Program-made: the position numbers and the translations under genes
Source of the DNA: Cellulophaga sp. BC115SP
GTDB taxonomy: Bacteria > Bacteroidota > Bacteroidia > Cytophagales > Spirosomataceae
DNA length: 64,000 bases
NCBI RefSeq assembly: GCF_009905545.1
Contig: NZ_JAAALB010000002.1
Span: forward strand, 186,001-250,000
Reading direction: 5' to 3'
Shown: piece after piece, positions 23,491 to 33,097 of the stretch
Numbering within the stretch: the first letter of the stretch is position 1
Layout of the letters: each line of letters begins with the position of its first letter
The notes under the pieces: model-generated
Databases searched by the model: none
What the model was told of the DNA's origin: nothing
The model's input: the letters and a program-made list of their open reading frames with translations, nothing else

Positions 23491-24357
23491 ATGAAAAAAC
23501 ATTCTATATATCTCTTATTGATGCTCTTATTGTGTTGGGGTTGTAATGGAGACTTTCTAACGGTGGAAGAAACGGGGGTAATTCCGAGTAGTGATGCACC
23601 CATTGTAACCGCCTTTTTGAGTCCACAAGACACCGTCCATACGGTAACGCTATATCACACCCGACCAGCCGCTGGAAATAATCCTTATGCGACTTGGGAA
23701 CAGAACGTAGCGAAGTCGACAGTTACACTTAGCAATGGTAACCAGACAGTAAAACTTATTCCAGACTCATTTTTAACAGGAGTTTTTAAAATAAGTGCCA
23801 AAAACTTCAAAGTAGAATCAGATAAAACTTATTATCTAAGCGTAAACACGTTTGATGGCAAAAAAGCAGAAGCGAATTGCACCATACCTTCGAGTGTTGT
23901 TGATACGACCAGTATTTCATATCAATTGGTTTCGGGAAGTACCTCGAATATGAATACGAGCTATCTTATATCGTGGAAAGATATTCCCAATCAAGTCAAT
24001 TATTATGCAGTTTATACGATTTCTGAGTTGCAGGATTTGACGAAAAAAACGGCAGAAATAAGTAACGAGCGATACCAGCACACCATCGATGATGTAGAAA
24101 GAGATGGTCAATTTTTAGGAACGCCCCAATCCTTTTTGCTCTCAAAACCTAACTATGTTGCCAAAGACCGTCTGTATATTTGGCAAATACAGGTCTTAAA
24201 CACCGATATACATTTCTATAAATTCCACAAGGACTACGAGATAGCCAAACAAGCCGACGAAAATCCATTTTCAGAACCTGTAATGCTATACTCCAACATC
24301 AAAGGAGGCTTCGGCGTAATGGCAGGATATACCAAGGCGGTTACGTATTTTAGGTAG
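23491..24357 (+). CDS. DUF4249-family surface lipoprotein
   Basis: A 288-residue lipoprotein (lipobox LLCWGC, Cys18) with the layout of DUF4249 proteins: an N-terminal immunoglobulin-like half starting PIVTAFLSPQDTVHTVTLYH, the stretch VESDKTYYLSVNTFDGKKAE, and a C-terminal end SEPVMLYSNIKGGFGVMAGY. DUF4249 proteins sit directly after TonB-dependent receptors in Bacteroidota and are thought to cap or feed them, much as SusD does SusC. Spacing to the receptor is 30 bp. The operon ends here, facing the convergent LysE exporter. Confidence 0.85.
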   Translation: MKKHSIYLLLMLLLCWGCNGDFLTVEETGVIPSSDAPIVTAFLSPQDTVHTVTLYHTRPAAGNNPYATWEQNVAKSTVTLSNGNQTVKLIPDSFLTGVFKISAKNFKVESDKTYYLSVNTFDGKKAEANCTIPSSVVDTTSISYQLVSGSTSNMNTSYLISWKDIPNQVNYYAVYTISELQDLTKKTAEISNERYQHTIDDVERDGQFLGTPQSFLLSKPNYVAKDRLYIWQIQVLNTDIHFYKFHKDYEIAKQADENPFSEPVMLYSNIKGGFGVMAGYTKAVTYFR

Positions 24358-24361
24358 AGGA

Positions 24362-24440
24362 GTCAGGCAATGAGGCACTAGGGTATAGTATTATAAAATT
24401 ATGTCTAATGACTCCTTGCCTATCCCCTATCCCCTATTGC
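24362..24440. repeat. Heptad arrays between convergent genes
   Basis: GTCAGGC, AATGAGG, CACTAGG at 24362-24382 are matched by inverted-type heptads including CCTATCC repeated at 24419-24432. The right part overlaps the last codons of the LysE gene, so the repeat supplies part of its C-terminus. Confidence 0.5.
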
Positions 24441-25062
24441 TTTTCGCCATCCTCACTGCTAATGCCACCAAAATACTTGCCATAAACCATTTTTGTATTT
24501 TTACCCAAAAAGGATTTTGGGCAAAAAATCTTGCCATTTGAGATGCCGTCAGTACCAAGGAGAAGTTCACCGAAAAACTTACCAGCATTTGAGTTATTCC
24601 CAATTGTAAGCTTTGCAAAAGAGGATTTCCATACGCTGGTTTTATAAACTGTGGGAAAAAGGATAGATAAAACATCGCAACTTTTGGATTCAAGACATTG
24701 GTGAGTAAACCCATCATAAATAGCTTTCTGGGAGAATCATTTGACAAATCATTTCGTGCTTCAAATACAAATTTACCCTTGGGGTTAATGGCTTGAAACG
24801 CTAAGTAAAGCAAATAGCCCACACCCAAATATTTAATAAGTTCATACAAAAATGGCACCTCTGCCAAAATAGCAGTTAGTCCAAAAGATACCATAATGAT
24901 ATGAAATAAAAACCCTACCATTACCCCTGCTAGCGAAAGCAACCCTGCCATTCGTCCTTGCGTAATCGAGCGAGAAATGAGATAAATCATATTGGGTCCT
25001 GGACTAATGACCAGCACAAAAGCTGCCAAGGCAAATAAGAGTAATTCCCGAAACGTTAGCAT
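24427..25062 (-). CDS. LysE/RhtB-family exporter
   Basis: A 211-residue inner-membrane exporter with about six helices. It begins FRELLLFALAAFVLVISPGP and NMIYLISRSITQGRMAGLLS, the defining PGPN-type N-terminal motif of the RhtB/LysE translocators, and contains GLLTNVLNPKVAMFYLSFFP, the conserved central motif. Homologues export amino acids or homoserine lactones; the substrate here is unknown. The C-terminal residues fall in a repeat array, which may explain a slightly variable tail. Confidence 0.88.
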   Translation of the reverse strand: MLTFRELLLFALAAFVLVISPGPNMIYLISRSITQGRMAGLLSLAGVMVGFLFHIIMVSFGLTAILAEVPFLYELIKYLGVGYLLYLAFQAINPKGKFVFEARNDLSNDSPRKLFMMGLLTNVLNPKVAMFYLSFFPQFIKPAYGNPLLQSLQLGITQMLVSFSVNFSLVLTASQMARFFAQNPFWVKIQKWFMASILVALAVRMAKSNRG

Positions 25063-25198
25063 ATATCTATCATTTATTTAGTGAATGTTGAGTTGTGTGC
25101 TTGGAGATGTTCACAATTTACAAAAATGGCGCAGAGAATATTTCCCTGCGCCACTAAAAAACCACTCTGTGCCTTTGTGCCTGTTCTCTGTACCTCTC

Positions 25199-27316
25199 CT
25201 AAACGGCTTTCATGCTTAAGGCAATACGTTTACGAGCAATATCTACCTCCACGACTCTCACTTGCACTTGTTGCTGTAATTTCACCACCTGATTTGGATC
25301 TGAAACATATTGGTTGGCTAATTGCGAAATATGAACCAAACCATCTTGTTTTACACCCACATCCACAAAGCAACCAAAGGCTGTGATGTTAGTTACGATT
25401 CCTGGCAAAACCATTCCTTCATATAAATCTTCAATCGTTTTTACATTGGCATCAAACTCGAAGGCGGTCAGTTGTTCGCGAGGGTCACGCGAAGGTTTTT
25501 CCAACTCTTTCAAAATATCTTGAAGCGTTAGTAAACCTGTACTTTCACCGATATATTGTTGCAAATTGAGTTTTTTACGAAGTTCGGCACTTGTCATCAA
25601 ATCTTTTACCGTACATTTCAAATCCTTCGCCATACGTTCTACTACTTGATAACTCTCAGGGTGAACAGCAGAATTATCAAGAGGGTTATCAGACTGAGGG
25701 ATTCTCAAGAAACCTGCACATTGCTCAAAGGCTTTGTCACCCAAGCGAGGTACTTTTTTGATTTGCGCTCTTGATTTAAAATCTCCATTTTCCTTACGGA
25801 ATTTAACAATATTAGCCGCCAAACTTGGGCCCAAACCAGCTACGTAGCTCAACAAATGTTTCGAAGCCGTGTTGATATTTACCCCAACTGTATTTACACA
25901 ACTTTCTACGACCGAATCCAAGGAATTTTTTAATAATGGTTGGTCTACATCATGTTGATATTGCCCCACACCAATCGATTTTGGGTCAATTTTTACTAAT
26001 TCTGCTAAAGGGTCGAGCAAGCGACGACCGATAGAAATAGCACCACGAACGGTCACATCTTTATCTGGGAACTCTTCACGAGCTACTTCTGAGGCTGAAT
26101 AAATAGAGGCGCCTTGCTCCGAAACCATAAAGATTTGTGGTTGCGTCGAGAAAGTTAGTTTTTTGACAAAAGCCTCTGTCTCACGACCAGCAGTACCATT
26201 TCCGATAGCAATAGCTTCGATTTTGTGTTTTTCAACCAAAGACAAAACTGTATGTTGCGCTTCCATCGTTTTGTCGAATGGATAAATCACAGTATCTGCA
26301 ACCAAGTTGCCTTGGGCATCTAGAGCAACTACCTTACAGCCCGTGCGGTATCCAGGGTCAATCGCCAAGGTACGTTTTTGTCCGAGTGGCGAGGCTAGTA
26401 ACAACTGACGAAGGTTTTGCGCAAAAATTCTTATGGCTTCACCATCTGCTTTTTCTTTAGACAAATTCGAAAACTCATTTTCTATAGATGGTTTCATCAA
26501 TCGTTTGTATGAGTCCGTAATAGCGTCTTCTACCTGCTTTTTAGGCTCAGACATTCCTCTTAAGAAGATACGGTCTAGTGCGCCCAAAGCATTATCCTCA
26601 TCTGGCGAAATAGAAACCGATAGAATACCCTCCTCCTCGCCACGACGAATAGCCAACAAACGGTGAGAAGGCACTTTTTTGAGTGGTTCGCTAAAATCGT
26701 AATAGTCTTTGTATTTGACACCCTCCTCTTCTTTTCCTTTTTTTACTTTTGAAGAAATATAAGCTTCACGTTCAAACACCTTACGCACTGCATTACGAGC
26801 ATCCACATTTTCGTTGATCCACTCTGCCATAATATCACGTGCACCTTGCAATGCCTCGTCGACAGAAGCCACTTTATCGTTGAGATAATTTCCAGCTTTT
26901 TGCAGAAAATTATTATCCTTTTGTTCGAAAATTAGTTTTGCTAATGGCTCAAGCCCTTTCTCTATGGCAATACTAGCACGAGTTTTACGCTTTTGCTTGT
27001 AGGGCAAATACAAATCTTCCAATTCTTGAAGCTGATAAGCATTATTGAGCTTATTCAATAGCTCAGGAGTCATTTTTCCTTGCTCCTCAATGGCTTTAAT
27101 GATAGTATCACGGCGCTTGTCGGCTTCTTTTAATTTATTCCAAAGGTCTTTAATATCCAGAATTTGCACTTCATCCAAGCTTCCAGTTGCTTCTTTTCGA
27201 TAACGAGCTATAAACGGTACCGTTCCACCTTCCTCCAATAACTTAATCGTATTTTGTACTTGGTTGGCTCTTACGCCAATCGCATTGGTAATGATGCCAA
27301 TTTGAGTTGTATTCAT
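25199..27316 (-). CDS. tex: Tex-family S1 RNA-binding protein
   Basis: Conserved nucleic-acid-binding accessory protein of about 705 residues. The domains appear in the normal order: helical N-terminus (VPFIARYRKEATGSLDEVQI), a YqgF/RNase-H-like domain (RTLAIDPGYRTGCKVVALDA), a helix-hairpin-helix block (LSYVAGLGPSLAANIVKFRK) and a C-terminal S1 domain starting YEGMVLPGIVTNITAFGCFV. Tex affects transcription or translation fidelity in several bacteria. An in-frame start at 27340 is possible, but the ATG at 27316 (MNTTQIGIITNAIG) matches the usual N-terminus. The gene is monocistronic. Confidence 0.93.
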   Translation of the reverse strand: MNTTQIGIITNAIGVRANQVQNTIKLLEEGGTVPFIARYRKEATGSLDEVQILDIKDLWNKLKEADKRRDTIIKAIEEQGKMTPELLNKLNNAYQLQELEDLYLPYKQKRKTRASIAIEKGLEPLAKLIFEQKDNNFLQKAGNYLNDKVASVDEALQGARDIMAEWINENVDARNAVRKVFEREAYISSKVKKGKEEEGVKYKDYYDFSEPLKKVPSHRLLAIRRGEEEGILSVSISPDEDNALGALDRIFLRGMSEPKKQVEDAITDSYKRLMKPSIENEFSNLSKEKADGEAIRIFAQNLRQLLLASPLGQKRTLAIDPGYRTGCKVVALDAQGNLVADTVIYPFDKTMEAQHTVLSLVEKHKIEAIAIGNGTAGRETEAFVKKLTFSTQPQIFMVSEQGASIYSASEVAREEFPDKDVTVRGAISIGRRLLDPLAELVKIDPKSIGVGQYQHDVDQPLLKNSLDSVVESCVNTVGVNINTASKHLLSYVAGLGPSLAANIVKFRKENGDFKSRAQIKKVPRLGDKAFEQCAGFLRIPQSDNPLDNSAVHPESYQVVERMAKDLKCTVKDLMTSAELRKKLNLQQYIGESTGLLTLQDILKELEKPSRDPREQLTAFEFDANVKTIEDLYEGMVLPGIVTNITAFGCFVDVGVKQDGLVHISQLANQYVSDPNQVVKLQQQVQVRVVEVDIARKRIALSMKAV

Positions 27317-27590
27317 GATTTTTAGGTTTTGACTAACCACAAAGCTAAGAATTCTTTTGGATTTACGCCAAGCTTCTCTTTTTAGGGTTCTATTATGGTA
27401 AAGTTACTTTGCAAAAATAATCACAAGAGTTAAGATAATGGCAAACGACCACTTACTCATTTTGCCATAATTGAAGCGCATTTTTCGACATTGAATTAAA
27501 AAATTCTTTCCTAAAAATGTGTAACTTGAGTTTAAAACAGATTATTTCACGAACCCACTTATCAATTCAGACGTCTTTTAATAGTTCCTC

Positions 27591-27770
27591 ATGACAGCCT
27601 ACAAAATCTTCAAAGTATCGACTTGGTGGTCGACGACCACATTAATTCGTCGTACCGAAAATACCCTTAGTGTAATAGAAGAACAAGGGCATGAAATTGT
27701 CACGGTTTCTTTTGGGGTAGATATATTCATGCGACCAACCGCTTTCATTACCATTCGAATCAAAACATAA
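27591..27770 (+). CDS. Small protein of 59 residues, unknown function
   Basis: An ATG at 27591 opens 59 codons ending in TAA at 27770. The protein starts MTAYKIFKVSTWWSTTTLIR and is basic, with two adjacent Trp; the second half (IVTVSFGVDIFMRPTAFITI) reads as beta-strands. No signal or membrane helix is evident. A strong terminator follows 3 bp after the stop, which supports a real transcription unit. No family is recognised; it may be a conserved small Cytophagales protein. Confidence 0.55.
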   Translation: MTAYKIFKVSTWWSTTTLIRRTENTLSVIEEQGHEIVTVSFGVDIFMRPTAFITIRIKT

Positions 27771-27772
27771 CT

Positions 27773-27800
27773 AAAAAGGGCGATTACTCGCCCTTTTTTA
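27773..27800 (+). terminator. Intrinsic terminator after the 59-residue gene
   Basis: AAAAAGGGCG pairs perfectly with CGCCCTTTTT over a 6-nt loop. Confidence 0.85.
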
Positions 27801-27835
27801 TTGCTCTGCCATTAGTTTTATTTGAAACTAATCTC

Positions 27836-27867
27836 ATTGTTTTCTACAAATCATTTATCTACATTTG
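27836..27867 (+). promoter_or_regulatory. Candidate Bacteroidota promoter for the gene starting at 27900
   Basis: ATTG at 27836-27839 and TACATTTG at 27860-27867 are separated by 20 bp, close to the TTTG/TAnnTTTG arrangement. The -7 box ends 32 bp before TTG 27900, which favours that start over an upstream TTG at 27822. Confidence 0.5.
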
Positions 27868-27899
27868 TCCCCAAACCCCAAAAATCACAATTTATTCTT

Positions 27900-28442
27900 T
27901 TGAAAAGATTAGTTTCAATATTTTTAGTTTTATTACTTCTATACAATATGGTTGGTTTTAGCTTTCTGTATTGTTGGGAAGAATATGGAATAGCGAACTC
28001 ACAAGAGGTAAATATCGAAGAGTCAGGCGATTACTATTGGATAAAACAACCTTTGCAACTACCCTATCAAAATAATTGGGCTGAAAGTCGTCCGATTGAA
28101 GGAAAAGTCAAACATGGAGAAAATCACTATAATCTCGTAGAACAGCGCTATCAAAACGATACTTTATATACCCTTTGCAAACTAGACAACAATGCTCGTT
28201 TTCGTTTCATGGAACTGGCGGAACATATCACTGACCATGTCAAAGAGCATTCATCACATGCGCCATCTGGAAAAAGCAGTTATTTGTTAAAGCATTTTTT
28301 GAAGGAATATGCCTCTATTCAGCGATATACGGTTTTGTATATTTTGGAATGGATAAAACCTTTTAATCGCCTTTTTCATAATTATCAATTATCAGAAGGA
28401 TATATCAACAACACTTCTCCTCCACCTGCTATAGTTTGTTAA
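27900..28442 (+). CDS. Membrane-anchored protein of unknown function
   Basis: About 180 residues. After a TTG start comes a single hydrophobic segment (RLVSIFLVLLLLYNMVGFSF), then an extracytoplasmic region that begins YCWEEYGIANSQEVNI and includes YNLVEQRYQNDTLYTLCKLD and a His-containing stretch HITDHVKEHSSHAPS. The C-terminus is NTSPPPAIVC. The upstream TTG at 27822 would precede the probable promoter and is rejected. It lies 110 bp upstream of a DoxX-like gene and may be cotranscribed. Some Bacteroidota genes of this layout sit near metal-transport loci, but nothing here proves such a role. Confidence 0.55.
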   Translation: MKRLVSIFLVLLLLYNMVGFSFLYCWEEYGIANSQEVNIEESGDYYWIKQPLQLPYQNNWAESRPIEGKVKHGENHYNLVEQRYQNDTLYTLCKLDNNARFRFMELAEHITDHVKEHSSHAPSGKSSYLLKHFLKEYASIQRYTVLYILEWIKPFNRLFHNYQLSEGYINNTSPPPAIVC

Positions 28443-28552
28443 TTTTCATGTAACCTTTAAGACTTGGTATCTTTCTATCAAGCCCAGCAATCGTATCCTT
28501 GATGTTGATGATTAACCCAGCTTGTGAAATACAAGCCTAAAAAACTATAGCC

Positions 28553-29005
28553 ATGAATTTATCTAATACAAATACACAAAATACAACCGTACAATGGTTC
28601 AATAGAATTGCTTTGTTTGTAGTTTTCTTTTGGTTTGGCGCTTTAAAGGTGTTGGGAGTATCTCCTGCCGAACAAATCGTTAGTCAGTTACATGCCTTGA
28701 CGTTAGCAAAATTTATTTCTATTAATATATTCTTACCATTTCTGGGATATTTAGAATGCTTCATTGGAATTATTTGGTTAATTCCACGACTCACCAAATT
28801 GGCATTTTTCTTATTTTGTTGTCAGATGGCAACTACGTTTTTACCCTTATTACTTATGCCTAACGAAACTTGGCAATCGCTATTTGCCTTGAGTTTACCA
28901 GGACAATATATCATCAAAAATGTCGTGCTAATTGCTTCTGCCTATACGATTTATCAAGCTGAGAGAGTGCAAAATATAGAATTAACGCATTTGTCAGTAA
29001 ACTAA
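28553..29005 (+). CDS. DoxX/DUF417-like four-helix membrane protein
   Basis: A 150-residue protein with four predicted membrane segments. The first, VQWFNRIALFVVFFWFGALK, followed by VLGVSPAEQIV, is typical of the DoxX/YkgB (DUF417) group; the last is GQYIIKNVVLIASAYTIYQA. Such proteins are small inner-membrane proteins of mostly unknown function, some linked to redox or hypochlorite stress. It ends at a bidirectional terminator facing a receptor-like gene. Confidence 0.7.
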   Translation: MNLSNTNTQNTTVQWFNRIALFVVFFWFGALKVLGVSPAEQIVSQLHALTLAKFISINIFLPFLGYLECFIGIIWLIPRLTKLAFFLFCCQMATTFLPLLLMPNETWQSLFALSLPGQYIIKNVVLIASAYTIYQAERVQNIELTHLSVN

Positions 29006-29015
29006 CATTCAAAAA

Positions 29016-29056
29016 CAAAGCTCTCATATTCTGCACTTTAGAATATGAGAGCTTTG
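29016..29056. terminator. Bidirectional terminator
   Basis: A perfect 16-bp stem (CAAAGCTCTCATATTC and its complement) over a 9-nt loop lies between convergent genes ending at 29005 and 29080. Confidence 0.85.
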
Positions 29057-29079
29057 AAAAATACGTCAATCTAAATGAT

Positions 29080-31509
29080 TTAATTTTTCGAAGGTCCGCC
29101 ACCTCCACCATTTCCTCCGTCATTGGACTGTATGGCTTGTTTTACATTGGTATTTCCAAAATTATAGGTAAGCGAAATTCTGAACCTACGGTTGTCCCAG
29201 CGGTAAGTTCCTACGCCTGTTAGTGTCGTAGTCTCCACGTTATTTCTGAAGCTATTAAAGTTGAATGGGTCTTGTACCAAGAACTTCACAGTAGCTTTTT
29301 TGTCCCAAAGCATTTTTTTCAAACCAAAATCAAGACCGCCTTGTGGTTTCGAGGTTTGAAAACCCCAAGTTTCGCCTGAGTTATACCAGCCCGAGATTTC
29401 TCCTGAAAGAGTTTTGTTTAAGGTAAAAGTATGCTGCATATAAGCCCCATGATATAGCTGACTAATATCTACCACAGTACTTTCTCTTTTATAATTATAG
29501 ACATTGATACCGCCCCAAATGTTCAAATTTACACTCCACCATTTTGTTGGGTTAAATGGTACCGATGCATCAACACTCCACCAACCAATTTTTCCATTGA
29601 CATTTTCCATCGATTCACGAATGACACGGCGCCCAGGAATCAAGACTGAGTCAACATCAAAAACCTCTGTTGAAAACTGATTAACAGACACATAGTTTAA
29701 AGAAAAACTATATTTGTCTTTAATCGTATTGGTCAAACTGATCGTGTTATTAAGCGATGGCAAAATGGTTGGGTTACCTGCCACATAGCTTTGTGGTGAG
29801 AAAAATCTCTTGAAAGTGTTAAATACATCGTCGTTCGGTCGGTTGATACGACGGCTATATCCCAACGAAATTGCATAGTCTTTCGAAACCTTTTGGTTTA
29901 AAGTCAACGTTGGAAAAAGGTTTAAATAATCTTGCTGAGTCAATTTATTCCCTTCTCTGTTCAATCCTTGGTTATTGGTTTGTTCGGCTCTCAAACCTGC
30001 CTGAATGCTCAAACTTTTGGTCAACTCGCTGTTTATCATCACATAACCCGCCGAAATTAACTCGTTGAACTTGAAGAATGAACTTACCAAAGCTCCATTG
30101 TCACGGAAGTTGTCGCTGAAATCGTTGGTTTTCTTTGAATAACTAGCCTTAATTCCTGTTTCTATTTTAGTTTTTGCAGTAAGTTTTTTGATAAAATCTG
30201 CCTTCAAAACAAAGGTATTTCCATTGGCTGGAAAAAGTATCTGGTTATTTGCTACAGAAGGGCTTGCATCGTTTTGCGTTGTAGTTGTTACAAATTTATC
30301 ATCCCAACTTTTCGAGTTCAAAATCACGTCAAAATCTACGGTCAATTCCGTGCCTGACGTATCTATTTTTTGCTTCAGGTGGGTATTAAATGTGTAATTA
30401 TCGAAAGTAGCTTCACGATTTCTTTCTGTCAATAAACTTTGACGAATCGTTTCGGTTACCGATTGTTGGTTGTACGAACGCTCCATAGGGCTAAAAGTAT
30501 TAGACCATTGTCCAGAGAAACCTACGGTAGTCTTTTTCGAAAGATCATAATCAAAGCCAATTTTAGCACTCCAGTTTTCAAAATTTCCTTTTGCTAAACC
30601 TGTGATTACTCGCTTTTCTAATACAGAGCCCGTTTCTGACAAAAAATTCTGGACTTGGTCTTCTGAGTTATACCAAGCGGCATATTGACGGTTGATATTT
30701 CCGAAAATGACATATTTTTCACGACGTGAGTTTATCGTAAGTCCCTGTCCATTTTTGGGCAAACCACCTACACCCTTGTAGTGGCTATATCCTGCGTTGA
30801 GGTCTAAAGTATAATTTGTACCAAAATTTTTGCCTTTTTTAGTCTTGATATTGATAATACCACTCGAACCAGAAGCATCAAAACGAGCAGATGGGTTGGC
30901 GATAATTTCAATTTTTTCGATATCCTCACTTTTCAGTGTTTTCAAGAAATTAGCTAGTTGTTCATCCGTAAGGTAGGTTTTACGGTCGTCAATCATGATG
31001 AGAACGCCATCTTTTCCTTTCAATTTGATGGTTTCAGTGTTTCGATCTACGGTAACACCAGGCACTTTTTCCATCAGCTCCAAACCATTGAGCCCTGCTG
31101 CCGTTGGACTGGCCTCCACATTCATAATCATTTTGTCGCCATCACGCTCAATCAGTTGCTTACGAGCGGTTACTTGCACCTCACCCAAAGTTTGTGTTTC
31201 TGCTTTAAGTTGGATCGTTCCAACATCCATCGTTTTGCCTGACTCTAGGTTGATTACTTGAAAAGATTTCTGAAAACCTACTGCCGAAACCTGCAATAGA
31301 TAGGCTTGAGGTTTTAATCCTGTAAATTCAAATTTTCCATCTACATCGGCAGCTTCACCTTTCACTAAGCTTGAATCCTTTGTGTTTAATACCAATACAT
31401 TGGCAAACGAAGCTGCTTGTTGTTTGTCGTCTACAATTTTACCTTTAATCTGTCCTAAGCTGGAATAGGTTATAAAGAGGCTTAGAATTAAGTTGATGAG
31501 GTTTTTCAT
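29080..31509 (-). CDS. TonB-dependent-receptor-like outer membrane protein
   Basis: An 809-residue outer-membrane protein: signal peptide (ending YSSLGQ), a carboxypeptidase-like regulatory domain (about 20-110: IKGKIVDDKQQAASFANVLV), a plug domain (about 125-225: LNGLELMEKVPGVTVDRNTE, IEIIANPSARFDASGSSGII) and a long barrel containing NATLPSL-type turns and YRWDNRRFRISLTYNF near the end. The last residues are a Gly-rich tail (GGNGGGGGPSKN). This is the outer-membrane-beta-barrel receptor group of Bacteroidota, not the SusC group. No SusD or DUF4249 partner is adjacent. The ligand is unknown. Confidence 0.88.
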   Translation of the reverse strand: MKNLINLILSLFITYSSLGQIKGKIVDDKQQAASFANVLVLNTKDSSLVKGEAADVDGKFEFTGLKPQAYLLQVSAVGFQKSFQVINLESGKTMDVGTIQLKAETQTLGEVQVTARKQLIERDGDKMIMNVEASPTAAGLNGLELMEKVPGVTVDRNTETIKLKGKDGVLIMIDDRKTYLTDEQLANFLKTLKSEDIEKIEIIANPSARFDASGSSGIINIKTKKGKNFGTNYTLDLNAGYSHYKGVGGLPKNGQGLTINSRREKYVIFGNINRQYAAWYNSEDQVQNFLSETGSVLEKRVITGLAKGNFENWSAKIGFDYDLSKKTTVGFSGQWSNTFSPMERSYNQQSVTETIRQSLLTERNREATFDNYTFNTHLKQKIDTSGTELTVDFDVILNSKSWDDKFVTTTTQNDASPSVANNQILFPANGNTFVLKADFIKKLTAKTKIETGIKASYSKKTNDFSDNFRDNGALVSSFFKFNELISAGYVMINSELTKSLSIQAGLRAEQTNNQGLNREGNKLTQQDYLNLFPTLTLNQKVSKDYAISLGYSRRINRPNDDVFNTFKRFFSPQSYVAGNPTILPSLNNTISLTNTIKDKYSFSLNYVSVNQFSTEVFDVDSVLIPGRRVIRESMENVNGKIGWWSVDASVPFNPTKWWSVNLNIWGGINVYNYKRESTVVDISQLYHGAYMQHTFTLNKTLSGEISGWYNSGETWGFQTSKPQGGLDFGLKKMLWDKKATVKFLVQDPFNFNSFRNNVETTTLTGVGTYRWDNRRFRISLTYNFGNTNVKQAIQSNDGGNGGGGGPSKN

Positions 31510-31709
31510 TATTTAGAGAAGTTTAATTTCTCCAACAGATGCTCAAACTCATACTGATGTTGCATCAGGTTTAGCAAAATTTTACGCCATCCTCAAAAAT
31601 ATCAAACAACCCTTTAAAAATCAAAGCATTATTTTTTAGGTTTAAAGGATAAAAAAATGACCCTAATAAACAAATACATATCTTTTTCATTTCTATTTGC
31701 TCCTAAAAA

Positions 31710-32642
31710 CTAAAGAATCACCTTTGTTTTATTGCCACCCAAATTGAGTCTAAATTTTAGCGCTACGGTGTAAAACGACTGTTTCTCGAAGCCTTCAGTT
31801 GGGTTTTCGCCAATGGTATAATCAAATCCAATTTGGCTCATTTTTTTACCATCCGCAGAGGTAAAAAATGTATAATTGAGACTGGTATTTAAAAACTGCT
31901 GCGTACTATTTTTCACATCGGAAACCGTTTGGTAATAGTTGTAGCGATATTGCCAGTCGAGAGATAAGTCCAGCTTTCCTTTTAGGCTATTGTTGGAAGG
32001 ATAAAACGTAATATCAGTCGAGATACGTCCGAATGCACGATAAATATTACCAGCCGAAAGGTGAGTTTCGGAGTAAGTACGATTTTCATTTTCGATACCA
32101 ATATAGGGCGTGTACACAAAACTCAGTCTACTTCCAAGGCTCACAGGATGGTTGGGAATCCAAAAATATTTAGGATTCATATCCTTAAAAGCAAAAACAG
32201 GAGTCAAATAAAAGTTGCTTTGGAAAGAAGCATTTTGCTTGATTTTATCTTCCATAAACTTGAAAGATTGCACCAAAACGGGAGACCATTTTTTGTGTTC
32301 TAAACTATTCATTCGCCATTCGGTTGCGACACCACCAATCCAGACACTTTGAGGCTTTTCAATCAAGGTATTCCGATGCAACTCCATGTACGGAATTACC
32401 GACAATGTCCCTTGGGGATGATGATAAGCACTATAACCAATAGCCATGTCTAGTAGCCAAGATGCAGATTTCTCTTGTGGTTTGGTAAATGTAATAACAG
32501 CGGGTTTTGCCCAATCTTCTTTAGTTTGAAAGGATTTTCGAATCGTAAAGCGGTCTACAACTTTGTTTTGAGCTTGAGTAGAAAAGTGAGCAGAAATACT
32601 ACTTAAAACGATAATAATTAAACGTAAATTTAGTTTGTTCAT
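31710..32642 (-). CDS. Secreted outer-membrane barrel-like protein of unknown function
   Basis: About 310 residues with a signal peptide (MNKLNLRLIIIVLSSISAHF, cleaved near STQAQN). The mature part alternates polar and aromatic residues in short strands (LDLSLDWQYRYNYYQTV, FLNTSLNYTFFTSADG) and ends with a strand KLRFRLNLGG-like segment, consistent with a 12-16-stranded outer-membrane barrel. The ATG at 32642 is preferred to an in-frame TTG two codons upstream. It lies 200 bp downstream of nothing codirectional and has no obvious partner. No family was recognised. Confidence 0.6.
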   Translation of the reverse strand: MNKLNLRLIIIVLSSISAHFSTQAQNKVVDRFTIRKSFQTKEDWAKPAVITFTKPQEKSASWLLDMAIGYSAYHHPQGTLSVIPYMELHRNTLIEKPQSVWIGGVATEWRMNSLEHKKWSPVLVQSFKFMEDKIKQNASFQSNFYLTPVFAFKDMNPKYFWIPNHPVSLGSRLSFVYTPYIGIENENRTYSETHLSAGNIYRAFGRISTDITFYPSNNSLKGKLDLSLDWQYRYNYYQTVSDVKNSTQQFLNTSLNYTFFTSADGKKMSQIGFDYTIGENPTEGFEKQSFYTVALKFRLNLGGNKTKVIL

Positions 32643-33097
32643 GTGCAACGCAATTTTGGGATATTCTGGGCAATTGCGTGATTTATTAAAATTTCCTTAA
32701 AAATGAATTTGTAAAACAAAATGAAAAATGAGTGGTTGATAAATCGCTAAAAATTCTCCATGTTTCACAACTCTATCTTTATAAGATACAATTACCCGAT
32801 ACTTCAATACCTTCTTTTCTTGAAAATACGGTCGCTAAGTGGGTTTGGCAAACACGGGTGTATTTCTTCCTACCCCGCTTTATAAATTTTAAGCTCTCTT
32901 TAAGTGAAATTAAAAGAGAATCTATTCCGTCAACTGAGTTTTACCTTATTTCCAAAATCACATAAAAAAGGACTTTCACCACGAAGTAGGTATAGTTGAT
33001 AACAAAATATTGATAGACATCAAAGTAGTTAGTAGCTTCAAACAGATATTCAAAATAGATGAATATTGGTTACAATAGGTTTTAAACATCATACAAG

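Noticed and set aside
32732-32965. A 77-codon plus-strand frame upstream of the 33098 operon
   Set aside because: No signal, no family pattern, odd composition and no usable promoter; treated as non-coding.
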